DNA from: an uncultured Varibaculum sp.
Lineage (GTDB): Bacteria; Actinomycetota; Actinomycetes; Actinomycetales; Actinomycetaceae
NCBI GenBank assembly: GCA_947255165.1
Contig: CAMYFZ010000072.1
Span: 1-6,979, forward strand
Length of the DNA stretch: 6,979 nt
Reading direction: 5' to 3'
Position 1 is the first letter of the stretch. The number at the start of each line of letters is the position of its first letter. Below the pieces are notes generated by a model. That model was not told the DNA's origin. It did not search any database and was given only the letters and a program-made list of their open reading frames with translations. Positions 1-6,418 of the stretch are shown piece by piece. The translations under genes and the position numbers were made by a program.

Positions 1-27
1 TTGGCCGATTATGAATGTTCCGGGTTC
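1..27 (+). other. Probable partial spacer at the window edge
   Basis: These 27 bases directly precede the first visible repeat. They have the mixed composition of the other spacers, not the AT-rich look of many leader ends. A full spacer would be 33 bp, so the array probably continues beyond the left edge. A leader end cannot be excluded from 27 bases. Confidence 0.5.
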
Positions 28-210
28 AAGTGCCCCGCACCTGCGGGGATGATCCTAACCGCCCTAGTACCGCTCTTAATAATCTATGAAGTGCCCCGCA
101 CCTGCGGGGATGATCCCCCGCCAAGCAGCTGCGGCAACCGCCCAATTAGAAGTGCCCCGCACCTGCGGGGATGATCCCGAGGCGTGACCAGTTGACCGCG
201 GATCATATCA

Positions 211-238
211 AAGTGCCACGCACCTGCGGGGATGATCC
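211..238 (+). repeat. Variant CRISPR repeat 4 with a broken hairpin stem
   Basis: This repeat differs from consensus only at position 8 (base 218, C to A). That base lies in the 5' arm of the hairpin and would pair with a G in the 3' arm. The 3' arm is unchanged, so an A-G mismatch interrupts the six-pair stem. The flanking spacers keep their 33-bp length. Confidence 0.9.
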
Positions 239-820
239 CATTCTCTGTAGAAGTATCCGGGCGCGGGACTGAAGTGCCCCGCACCTGCGGGGATGATCCC
301 GCGCCTTTAGCTTCAGCTCTCCTATAGGCAGCAAGTGCCCCGCACCTGCGGGGATGATCCCGCGCTAGAGACGATATAAGAACTGAAGTCGGCAAGTGCC
401 CCGCACCTGCGGGGATGATCCCCCGGAGCTTTGGGGCTTTCATCCCGCGCTAGGAAGTGCCCCGCACCTGCGGGGATGATCCGATCCCTTTAAATACTTG
501 GAAGATTCCGGTTAGAAGTGCCCCGCACCTGCGGGGATGATCCCCCTTTTACTACACCTAGCGGAACCAATCGGGGAAGTGCCCCGCACCTGCGGGGATG
601 ATCCCTAAGGGAAATAACCAAAACCGCGATCTACAAAAAGTGCCCCGCACCTGCGGGGATGATCCGACCTGACCCCTGTAGAAGCCGCCGCAATGGCAAA
701 GTGCCCCGCACCTGCGGGGATGATCCCGATGACGACGCCGCGACTTTATATAAGCGGCTAAGTGCCCCGCACCTGCGGGGATGATCCGGATATTCCTCGG
801 GACGAACTGGTAGCCGCCCT

Positions 821-848
821 AAGTGCCCCGCACCTGCGGGGATGACCC
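821..848 (+). repeat. Terminal degenerate CRISPR repeat joined to the mrpA fragment
   Basis: This is the last repeat, with T to C at 846 in the handle part. No further repeat follows, and the next base begins sequence that reads on the minus strand as MrpA. A degenerate terminal repeat is typical of the leader-distal end. Read on the minus strand, it is in frame with the antiporter fragment and replaces the expected continuation of the protein. Confidence 0.88.
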
Positions 849-1413
849 CCAGAATTACGAAACCAGCAAACATACTCAAAGAACCGGTGGTGGTTACCAG
901 GATCGCCTGCCGGGCAGCGGCGCGAGAGGCGCGTTCCTCAGCCTGATGCCCGATCAAAATAAAAGAACTGAGAGTGGTGATTTCCCAAAAGAAATAGAGG
1001 GTCATGGTGTGATCTGCTAAGACCAGACCCGACATGGAGGCCGCAAAACCGAGGAAAGCCGCAATGAATTGACGCAGGCGCGGGGAATCCTCCGAAAAAT
1101 ATTGCGCGCAGTAAACCAAGATGAGGCTGCCCACCAGGTTGATTACGATTAGCATTAGCCAAGATAGGCCAGTGAGGCGAAAACCGATTTCTAGTTCCAA
1201 CGCGCTGGACCACTGATAAAAGTCAGCTAAACCCGCTGATCCGGTTCCGAAAGCTTGCCGGGTGTGCGAGAGCGTCCAGATCAGGGCGCCAAGGGGCATC
1301 AGAGCGGCAAAGTAAAAAGTGCGCTGCCTAAAATACTTAACTAGCTGCGGAATCAGGAGTGTAGCCAAGAAGTAGCACACGATTAGCGGGGCGGCCTGGT
1401 CCCACAAGATCAT
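849..1413 (-). pseudogene. mrpA: 5' fragment of mrpA/mnhA (Na+/H+ antiporter subunit A), cut off by the CRISPR array
   Basis: The minus strand encodes about 189 residues resembling the N-terminus of MrpA/MnhA, the large proton-channel subunit of Mrp cation/proton antiporters and a relative of NuoL. Hydrophobic segments lie near residues 7-24, 34-50, 81-103, 116-134, 136-156 and 171-189. The family pattern is clear: a GLSWLM segment after the second helix, VYCAQYF near 100-106, GLVLADH near 129-135, FFWEITT (141-147, with the family Glu at 144), LIGH near 153-156 and QAILVTT near 169-175. Full-length MrpA is usually well over 700 residues. Here homology stops exactly at the CRISPR boundary, and the frame continues through repeats and spacers as nonsense to a stop at 631-633. 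ATG at 1413 was chosen because the protein then begins directly before the first membrane helix and has a GGAAA-type site upstream. An in-frame ATG at 1467 would add a polar 18-residue leader. The product is almost certainly non-functional. The event could be an in situ rearrangement or an assembly join. Confidence 0.82.
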
Positions 1414-1629
1414 AGCTATTTCCGTTTCACTTTCTTGATTTTCCGTCCCACATGTTCCGGCTGTCACTCAACTGTACCGTGAACTATTTTTTATGGGGGC
1501 TAGGCAATAATTTTTTAGACAGATATCTATATGTGAGCGAGAACACTTTCTAGTGGCGCAATAGGCAAAAATATGCGGTACTATAGTCCTATATCTTGAT
1601 GTCAAGGTACTTAATGAGAGGACGTGCAA
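1414..1629. promoter_or_regulatory. Divergent intergenic region with candidate sucC promoter, operator and start-deciding RBS
   Basis: This gap separates the minus-strand mrpA fragment from sucC. It is AT-rich compared with its neighbours. Candidate -10 boxes for sucC are TACTAT (1579-1584) and the overlapping TATAGT (1582-1587). I see no convincing -35 at the right distance. An imperfect palindrome, ACAGATATCTATATGT (1519-1534), and a smaller one, CTTGATGTCAAG (1595-1606), could be regulator sites. GAGAGGA (1616-1622) is the likely ribosome binding site. It lies 7-8 bases from GTG 1630 but almost touches GTG 1624, which favours the downstream start. No RNA gene is visible. Confidence 0.4.
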
Positions 1630-2796
1630 GTGGACCTTTACGAATATCAGGCTCGCGACCTTTTTGCGGCTCACGGAGTTCCCGTGTTAGCCGGGATCGT
1701 AGCCGAAACTCCCGAAGAAGCAGAAAAAGCTGCCGAGAAACTCGCCCAGCCCCTAGTGGTGGTAAAAGCACAGGTAAAGACGGGTGGCCGCGGAAAAGCT
1801 GGCGGGGTTAAACTCGCTCGCAGCCCCCAGGAAGCCCGCGAAAAAGCCGAAGAGATCTTGGGGATGGATATTAAGGGACATACCGTGCACCGGGTGTTGA
1901 TCGCCGCGGGTGCCGATATCGCTTCTGAATACTATTTCTCGATTCTTCTTGACCGCTCAAACCGCCGCCATCTGGCAATGTGCTCCAAAGAAGGCGGCAT
2001 GGAAATTGAGCAGCTGGCCAAGGAACGCCCGGAAGCATTGGCGAAGGTACCGCTGCCGGTTACTGGCATTGACGAGGGTATCGCTCGGAACATTCTCAAA
2101 GAGGCCGGTTTTGAGGACGAAGAACTCATCGCTAAAGCCGTACCGGTACTTGAGGGGCTTTGGGATGTATATCAAGGCGAGGACGCCACCCTAGTAGAGG
2201 TAAACCCCCTGGTATCCAGTGAAGAGGGCGAGATTATTGCCCTGGATGGGAAAGTTACCCTGGACGATAATGCCCGTTTCCGTCACCCCGGTCACGAGGA
2301 ACTAGTAGATAAACGCACTGAAGATCCTCTGGAAGCCAAGGCTAAAGAAAAAGGTTTGAACTATGTCCACCTAGAAGGCCAGGTGGGGATTATTGGTAAC
2401 GGTGCCGGTCTAGTGATGTCAACTTTGGACGTGGTGGCCTACGCCGGAGAAGAATACGGAGTGAAACCCGCTAACTTCCTGGATATCGGGGGCGGTGCCT
2501 CCGCACAGGTGATGGCCGATGGCCTCGATATTATTCTCGGTGACCCCCAGGTTAAATCGGTGTTCGTAAACGTGTTCGGCGGGATTACCGCCTGTGACCA
2601 GGTGGCTACCGGGATCGTGAAAGCAATCGAAATGTTGGGCGATAAAGCCACGAAGCCGTTGGTGGTGCGCCTAGACGGCAACTCGGTTGAGGCCGGTCGC
2701 CAGATTTTGAAAGCAGCCAACCTGCAGCAGGTGACCATGGTAGAAACTATGGATGCTGGCGCCGCCGAGGCAGCTAAACTCGCTGCCGGAAAATAA
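1630..2796 (+). CDS. sucC: Succinyl-CoA synthetase (ADP/GDP-forming) beta subunit
   Basis: SucC is the nucleotide-binding beta subunit of succinyl-CoA synthetase. With SucD it converts succinyl-CoA, NDP and phosphate to succinate, CoA and NTP in the TCA cycle, in the cytoplasm. The 388-residue product has the family length. It begins with the conserved [16 protein letters not shown] start. The ATP-grasp glycine-rich segment [14 protein letters not shown] spans about 46-59, EVNPL (190-194) and LDGKVTLDD (205-213) hold metal-binding residues, [12 protein letters not shown] is at 256-267, and [10 protein letters not shown] at 317-326 is in the ligase domain. GTG 1630 is preferred over the in-frame GTG 1624 because of homology and Shine-Dalgarno spacing. 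The stop lies 30 bases before sucD, so the two form an operon. No defects are visible. ATP versus GTP preference cannot be read from the sequence. Confidence 0.97.
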   Translation: MDLYEYQARDLFAAHGVPVLAGIVAETPEEAEKAAEKLAQPLVVVKAQVKTGGRGKAGGVKLARSPQEAREKAEEILGMDIKGHTVHRVLIAAGADIASEYYFSILLDRSNRRHLAMCSKEGGMEIEQLAKERPEALAKVPLPVTGIDEGIARNILKEAGFEDEELIAKAVPVLEGLWDVYQGEDATLVEVNPLVSSEEGEIIALDGKVTLDDNARFRHPGHEELVDKRTEDPLEAKAKEKGLNYVHLEGQVGIIGNGAGLVMSTLDVVAYAGEEYGVKPANFLDIGGGASAQVMADGLDIILGDPQVKSVFVNVFGGITACDQVATGIVKAIEMLGDKATKPLVVRLDGNSVEAGRQILKAANLQQVTMVETMDAGAAEAAKLAAGK

Positions 2797-2826
2797 GAAT
2801 CGGTAAAAGAATAAGGAGAAACAATA

Positions 2827-3759
2827 ATGTCAGTATTCCTTGATTCCTCAGCCCGGATTGTCGTACAGGGCATGACCGGTTCCGAGGGGCGCAAGCATAC
2901 CCGATTAATGCTAGGTGCCGGTACCAATGTGGTAGGGGGTACCAACCCCAAAAAAGCAGGGCAAACGGTCGATTTCGATATCGTCCCCCTGGGAGAAGCC
3001 GCAGAAAAGAAAGGTATTAAAGCCGGAACGGTTTCGGTACCGGTTTTTGGCACCGTAAAAGAAGCCATGGAAAAAGAGGGCGCGAATGTTTCGGTAGTGT
3101 TCGTGCCTCCGCGTTTCGCTAAAGGGGCGGTGCTAGAAGCCGTAGAGGCGGGGATGCCGCTAATCGTGGTGATCACCGAGGGAATCCCGGTACAAGATTC
3201 CACCGAGTTCGTAAATGCCGCCCTGGAAAAGGGCTGTCGGATTATCGGTCCTAACTGTCCGGGAATCATTACGCCGGGACAGTCCAATGTGGGGATTACC
3301 CCCGCCGATATTACCGGTTCTGGTCCCATCGGACTGGTATCTAAGTCCGGTACTTTGACCTACCAGATGATGTTTGAGCTCCGCGATATCGGCTTCACCA
3401 CCTGTATGGGGATTGGCGGTGACCCGGTGGTGGGTACCACCCATATCGATGCTCTCGAGGCCTTTGAAAAAGACCCCGACACCAAAGTAATCGTGATGAT
3501 CGGCGAAATCGGAGGCGATGCAGAAGAACGCGCCGCCGACTATATCGCCGCTAATGTCACCAAACCGGTGATTGCCTATGTAGCGGGCTTTACTGCTCCT
3601 AAAGGTAAAACCATGGGACATGCGGGGGCTATCGTCTCCGGCTCGGCAGGGACTGCCCAAGCTAAGAAAGAAGCTTTGGAAGCTCACGGCGTGAAAGTGG
3701 GGAAGACTCCTTCTCAAACTGCTGAACTGGCGCGGGAAGCTTTCAAAGCCCTTAGCTAA
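2827..3759 (+). CDS. sucD: Succinyl-CoA synthetase (ADP/GDP-forming) alpha subunit
   Basis: SucD is the CoA-binding catalytic alpha subunit that is transiently phosphorylated on histidine. The product is 310 residues, slightly longer than the ~290 of Escherichia coli. The CoA-binding Rossmann motif [12 protein letters not shown] is at 14-25, [11 protein letters not shown] at 141-151, [12 protein letters not shown] at 169-180, [14 protein letters not shown] at 195-208 and GEIGGDAEE at 226-234. The active-site phosphohistidine is His265 in KTMGHAGAI. The ATG is preceded by a strong AAGGAG (2813-2818) with an 8-base spacer. It follows sucC by 30 bases and is translated in the same transcript. 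The gene is intact. Its stop codon lies inside the first of a series of hairpins, and a strong terminator follows. Confidence 0.98.
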   Translation: MSVFLDSSARIVVQGMTGSEGRKHTRLMLGAGTNVVGGTNPKKAGQTVDFDIVPLGEAAEKKGIKAGTVSVPVFGTVKEAMEKEGANVSVVFVPPRFAKGAVLEAVEAGMPLIVVITEGIPVQDSTEFVNAALEKGCRIIGPNCPGIITPGQSNVGITPADITGSGPIGLVSKSGTLTYQMMFELRDIGFTTCMGIGGDPVVGTTHIDALEAFEKDPDTKVIVMIGEIGGDAEERAADYIAANVTKPVIAYVAGFTAPKGKTMGHAGAIVSGSAGTAQAKKEALEAHGVKVGKTPSQTAELAREAFKALS

Positions 3760-3781
3760 CTGGCAAAAGCGGCCAGTTAGC
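3755..3781 (+). other. Hairpin overlapping the sucD stop codon
   Basis: GCTAACTGGC (3755-3764) and GCCAGTTAGC (3772-3781) form a perfect 10-bp stem with a 7-base loop, AAAAGCG. No T-run follows, so it is a weak terminator by itself. It could protect the 3' end of the sucCD message or act with the stronger hairpin downstream. Confidence 0.7.
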
Positions 3782-3784
3782 CAA

Positions 3785-3800
3785 GTTACCTGAAGGTGAC
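3785..3800 (+). other. Small hairpin between the sucD stop and the terminator
   Basis: GTTACC-TGAA-GGTGAC can form a six-pair stem, including one U-G pair, with a four-base loop. It lies between the two larger hairpins. No function is assigned, and it may be incidental. Confidence 0.4.
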
Positions 3801-3836
3801 AGGCTGGAAGCTAAAATCTGAATACCTGTAAATGTT

Positions 3837-3878
3837 GTGGGGGGCGGCGCTAAGCGCCGCCCCCCACTGATTATTTGG
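3837..3878 (+). terminator. Strong GC-rich intrinsic terminator of the sucCD operon
   Basis: A perfect 14-bp inverted repeat (3837-3850 with 3854-3867), rich in G and C, closes on a three-base TAA loop. A moderately T-rich stretch, TGATTATTT, follows. GC-rich stems with imperfect U-tracts are common actinobacterial terminators. The stem would work on either strand, but both neighbouring genes are on the + strand. It separates sucCD from the next gene. Confidence 0.85.
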
Positions 3879-3914
3879 CGTCAGTCCTACCCGGGGGGTT
3901 AACAAAGGATCGCG

Positions 3915-6284
3915 GTGCGCCTAAATGGTAAGAGAGCGAAAAAGTGGACAATAGTAGGGATGTTGCGCCGGCCTAATGTTCCAAAAATTCCTCGGCAATC
4001 TGCAGAAGCCAGGAAACCAGTCGCGCATACCGCCACGGGAAAAACCGCCAGTGCGACCAGAAATATCAAGCGGAAGTCGAAAATTCAGCTCCCGGGGCTA
4101 AACAAACAACAATCAACCTCAAAAGTTGCTTCTAAAGCTCGCAAACAAGCGGCTAAAGTCGCGAAGAAGGGGAAAGTCGGATGGGCAGAAAAACTGCGCT
4201 TACCGACCAAAAAAACTCGTTTAGCCTCTGGTAAAGACACTGGCAAGGCTGCCGGCTCTAAACCGGAGACGAACTCTGCCGAACAGCGGCGAACTTTTAC
4301 TCTGCGGATTCCTCGCGGTATCACCCGGATGGTGGCCGCTGCCCTCCTCACCTGCATACTTCCCTGGTTCCTATTCTTGGCTGTCAGTGCCGGCGTGTAT
4401 TTTTCCACCTCGGCTAACCCCTGGATGGCAGATACTGTCTGGACAGATTCCTTAGCGGTAGGATCCAGCATTTGGGCTCTCGGCTTCGCGGTTCCCTTGC
4501 GGGCTGGTTTGGGGCAAGCCGCCACCTTATCGGTGATACCCCTGGGGTTATGGATATCCTATCTGTGGTTGGGGGGCCGGATAGCGCGCGCGTTTGTCCT
4601 CGAAAGCCGGGCAGTGCTGTGGGTCTACCCCTTTGCGCAGGCGATAGTTGCTTCCCTGGTGGGGTTAGTGGTGAGGGGAGCCTACAGTTTCGGGTCACTG
4701 TTCTTTTGGGCATTAATCCACGGCTTTGCCACCGTTGCCTACGCCTTTTACCTATTTGATCGTGACCAGCGTCGAAATGGCGATAAACCTTCGATGCTCC
4801 ACCCTAAAGCGCGTTTTACCTTTGATTTTGGACGCTTCACCACTTGGGGCCGGACGTTAATCCTCCGTCTACGCCAACCCGACCGCGGCTATAGGCAGGA
4901 TTTGGAAAACCGGCGTCTGGGGATTGATCGGGACGAACGCAGCTGGGACGGAGCCAATAGCACTTGGACGGTTCCCGGCTGGGTGGTGTCCGGGGTGCGT
5001 GCCGGATGGCAAATGTTCATGTTCTTCGGGCTAATCACCTTTATTCTGGTGCTGGCCCAAGTGTTTTCGCATTTCGCGGCGGTAAATAAAATCTATGAAC
5101 TCTACGGGGTGTCCCTGGGCGCAGGCGCCCTCATCTGGTTGGCGCAACTGCTGTATCTGCCTACCGTGCAAACCTGGGCGTTAGCCTGGATTATGGGGCC
5201 GGGATTTCAGCAGGGCAGCGGAACTATCCGTTCTTTAACCCAGGTCAAAGCCGGTCCCATTCCGGCGGTACCTATCTTAGGGGCACTGCCTGAGCAAACT
5301 CCCGGGTATTGGGTTCCGGCGTTGATCGTAGGGCTTAGCCTAGTGTTTGGTTACCTGCTGTATACCGCTATGGCGCGAGTAGATTTCTTTTCCCATGTAG
5401 CCTCGTTCCTGGTAGGGACGCTATTATTTACATTTTTGACCGTCTGGTTCTGTTTCTTATCCTCCGGCTCCATAGGTGCGGGACGGATGTCCGCCTGGGG
5501 AGTAGGACCGCTTACAACCGCGGCAATGGCATTTATATTGGTGTGGATACCTATCCTGCTGGTAGCAACGGTTGCCCACCCTCGTGCTCGCGCCTACCTG
5601 GCCGAGAACTTCTTCAAGGCGAGGAGGGCGAGTGTGCGCGTTAGCCGCCAAGGGTTAGCGGCAGCTAAAGAAAAAGCGAAAGAGTTGCAGTCCCGAAATC
5701 CCCTCAGTGCCGAGTCTGATGTTAAAGATGAGGACGAGGCACCAGAGGCTGCAGAGTCGCAAGCAGCCCCAACTGGGGAAACCGTAGAAAGCGCAGAAAT
5801 AGCGCAAACGCACGACGAGAGCGACGCTGACGGGGAAGCAACTCCCGCTGATGATGAAAGTCAGCGCGAGGATGAGGGGGAAGAAACTGCCGAAAATATC
5901 CCCGAAGAAAACACCCCCGAAACCGTCGGTGATCCGGAAACCAAATCAGAAAGCGAGCAGGAGAATTCAGAGCCGCCCCCCCAGACTCCGCCAAAACCGC
6001 AAGAAACTTTTGCCCGCTCGCGAGGAGCGCTTCCGGCTGACACCGAGGAAATCAAAGATTTAGTGACCGATTGGGCAGAACGCAAAACCGATGAAGTGAT
6101 TGCGAAAGACCAACAGGAACTGGAAAAAATAAAATCTTCTGCCCAGCGGATTCCGGCAGCGGAACTGGCGCGACCAGCGATAAAGCGTTCACTTTTCAAA
6201 CGCGGACGCCTCAAAGCCGGCAAGCCGCGCCACGACGCCGACGACACCTCCACCCAAGCCATCGAACTCCCCGACCAAGACTAA
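3915..6284 (+). CDS. DUF6350 family polytopic membrane protein (PerM-like)
   Basis: This 789-residue inner-membrane protein is probably a DUF6350 member related to mycobacterial PerM, which is implicated in cell division and envelope integrity. The membrane core spans about 138-556, with roughly eight to ten hydrophobic segments (near 139-162, 182-222, 232-254, 257-282, 366-388, 398-417, 466-487, 493-516 and 530-554). The segment LAWIMGPGFQQGSGT (423-437) resembles the family's GPGF-x-x-GTGT signature, and the site after sucCD and before purH matches the mycobacterial perM neighbourhood. Residues 1-135 are very Lys/Arg-rich and likely disordered. Residues about 597-690 are strongly acidic, followed by a Pro-rich stretch, a helical segment near 708-745 and a basic patch near 757-772. 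PerM is much shorter (about 450 residues), so the tails are extra. GTG 3915 has AAAGGA (3904-3909) five bases upstream. ATG 3960 is a weaker alternative. No clear promoter is seen between the terminator and the start. The biochemical role is unknown. Confidence 0.85.
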   Translation: MRLNGKRAKKWTIVGMLRRPNVPKIPRQSAEARKPVAHTATGKTASATRNIKRKSKIQLPGLNKQQSTSKVASKARKQAAKVAKKGKVGWAEKLRLPTKKTRLASGKDTGKAAGSKPETNSAEQRRTFTLRIPRGITRMVAAALLTCILPWFLFLAVSAGVYFSTSANPWMADTVWTDSLAVGSSIWALGFAVPLRAGLGQAATLSVIPLGLWISYLWLGGRIARAFVLESRAVLWVYPFAQAIVASLVGLVVRGAYSFGSLFFWALIHGFATVAYAFYLFDRDQRRNGDKPSMLHPKARFTFDFGRFTTWGRTLILRLRQPDRGYRQDLENRRLGIDRDERSWDGANSTWTVPGWVVSGVRAGWQMFMFFGLITFILVLAQVFSHFAAVNKIYELYGVSLGAGALIWLAQLLYLPTVQTWALAWIMGPGFQQGSGTIRSLTQVKAGPIPAVPILGALPEQTPGYWVPALIVGLSLVFGYLLYTAMARVDFFSHVASFLVGTLLFTFLTVWFCFLSSGSIGAGRMSAWGVGPLTTAAMAFILVWIPILLVATVAHPRARAYLAENFFKARRASVRVSRQGLAAAKEKAKELQSRNPLSAESDVKDEDEAPEAAESQAAPTGETVESAEIAQTHDESDADGEATPADDESQREDEGEETAENIPEENTPETVGDPETKSESEQENSEPPPQTPPKPQETFARSRGALPADTEEIKDLVTDWAERKTDEVIAKDQQELEKIKSSAQRIPAAELARPAIKRSLFKRGRLKAGKPRHDADDTSTQAIELPDQD

Positions 6285-6288
6285 CTTT

Positions 6289-6308
6289 CCCCGCTGGAGT
6301 GGGCGGGG
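6289..6308 (+). terminator. Possible weak terminator hairpin after the DUF6350 gene
   Basis: CCCCGC (6289-6294) and GCGGGG (6303-6308) form a six-pair GC stem with an eight-base loop, starting four bases after the stop codon. No T-run follows, so termination would be partial at best. It sits just before the riboswitch, so it could separate the two transcripts. TAAACT (6309-6314) directly after it is a possible -10 box for a purH promoter starting near 6321, without a recognisable -35. Confidence 0.35.
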
Positions 6309-6320
6309 TAAACTGACACT

Positions 6321-6388
6321 AACGTGACTGGCGAAAAAAGTGGATTACCACTGGGGAACGCAAAAGGACAGTCGCTCGCCTGGGCTGG
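6321..6388 (+). promoter_or_regulatory. ZTP (pfl motif) riboswitch controlling purH
   Basis: The sequence carries the conserved blocks of the ZTP/ZMP riboswitch in order and spacing. CGTGACTGGCG is at 6323-6333. A hairpin AGTGG-ATTA-CCACT (6339-6352) is followed at once by GGGGAACG (6353-6360). After a 16-base linker comes CGCCTGGGC (6377-6385). CGT 6323-6325 can pair with ACG 6358-6360 to close P1. GGCG 6330-6333 can pair with CGCC 6377-6380 as the class's pseudoknot. CAG 6369-6371 with CTG 6385-6387 can form P3. The class senses AICAR mono- and triphosphate and turns on purine and one-carbon genes. The gene 31 bases downstream is purH, whose enzyme uses ZMP as substrate. I find no terminator stem between the aptamer and the start codon, so control may be translational, through access to AAGGA at 6405-6409. 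That mechanism is inferred. Confidence 0.93.
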
Positions 6389-6418
6389 ACAAAGAATGCA
6401 AGAGAAGGATCCCGCGTC

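Larger units (their letters stand above)
28..848 (+). CRISPR. Type I-E-like CRISPR array, 14 repeats and 13 spacers visible
   Basis: Fourteen 28-bp repeats start at 28, 89, 150, 211, 272, 333, 394, 455, 516, 577, 638, 699, 760 and 821. They are separated by 13 different 33-bp spacers, giving an exact 61-bp period. Each repeat carries a perfect hairpin, CCCCGC-ACCT-GCGGGG, followed by ATGATCC, which matches the layout of type I-E (Cas6e-processed) repeats. Cleavage after the 3' arm of the stem would leave an ATGATCC-type 5' handle, so the + strand is the likely crRNA sense. Twelve repeats are identical. Repeat 4 has C to A at 218, and the last repeat has T to C at 846. Degeneration at the right end suggests that this is the old (trailer) end and that the leader lies to the left, outside the window. 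No cas gene is present, so the subtype rests on the repeat alone. All spacers differ from each other, and by eye none recurs elsewhere in the window. Confidence 0.98.

Noticed and set aside
84..443. Long minus-strand open frame across the array, apparently a 119-residue repetitive protein
   Set aside because: It is a translation of CRISPR repeats. The repeat has no stop in any minus frame, and the 61-bp period shifts frame by one each time, so three repeat peptides (IIPAGAGH, HPRRCGA, SPQVRGT) cycle in turn.
631..848. Continuation of the mrpA reading frame into the array
   Set aside because: The ~72 added residues are repeat and spacer sequence read in minus frames, not antiporter sequence. 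The frame stays open only because the repeats lack stops.
28..848. Several spacers have open frames resembling coding sequence, such as spacers 10 to 13 on the plus strand
   Set aside because: A 33-base stretch is open in at least one of six frames very often by chance. It is no evidence for a protospacer without a database match.
1577..1605. TTGACA on the minus strand (1605-1600) as a -35 box for the mrpA fragment
   Set aside because: No TANNNT -10 box lies 16-18 bases downstream on that strand.
1468..1674. Small minus-strand open frame upstream of the mrpA fragment
   Set aside because: It overlaps the sucC start and the AT-rich promoter region, has no recognisable domain and no good ribosome site.
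2439..3329. 296-residue open frame on the minus strand across sucC and sucD
   Set aside because: It is a shadow of the sucC/sucD codon pattern, low in complexity (Ser/Thr/Pro/Ala-rich) with no family resemblance. The plus-strand genes are certain.
5861..6262. Ser-rich minus-strand open frame opposite the acidic tail of the DUF6350 gene
   Set aside because: It is the antisense of Glu/Asp codons, which reads as Ser/Phe/Leu-rich, and shows no start signal or domain.
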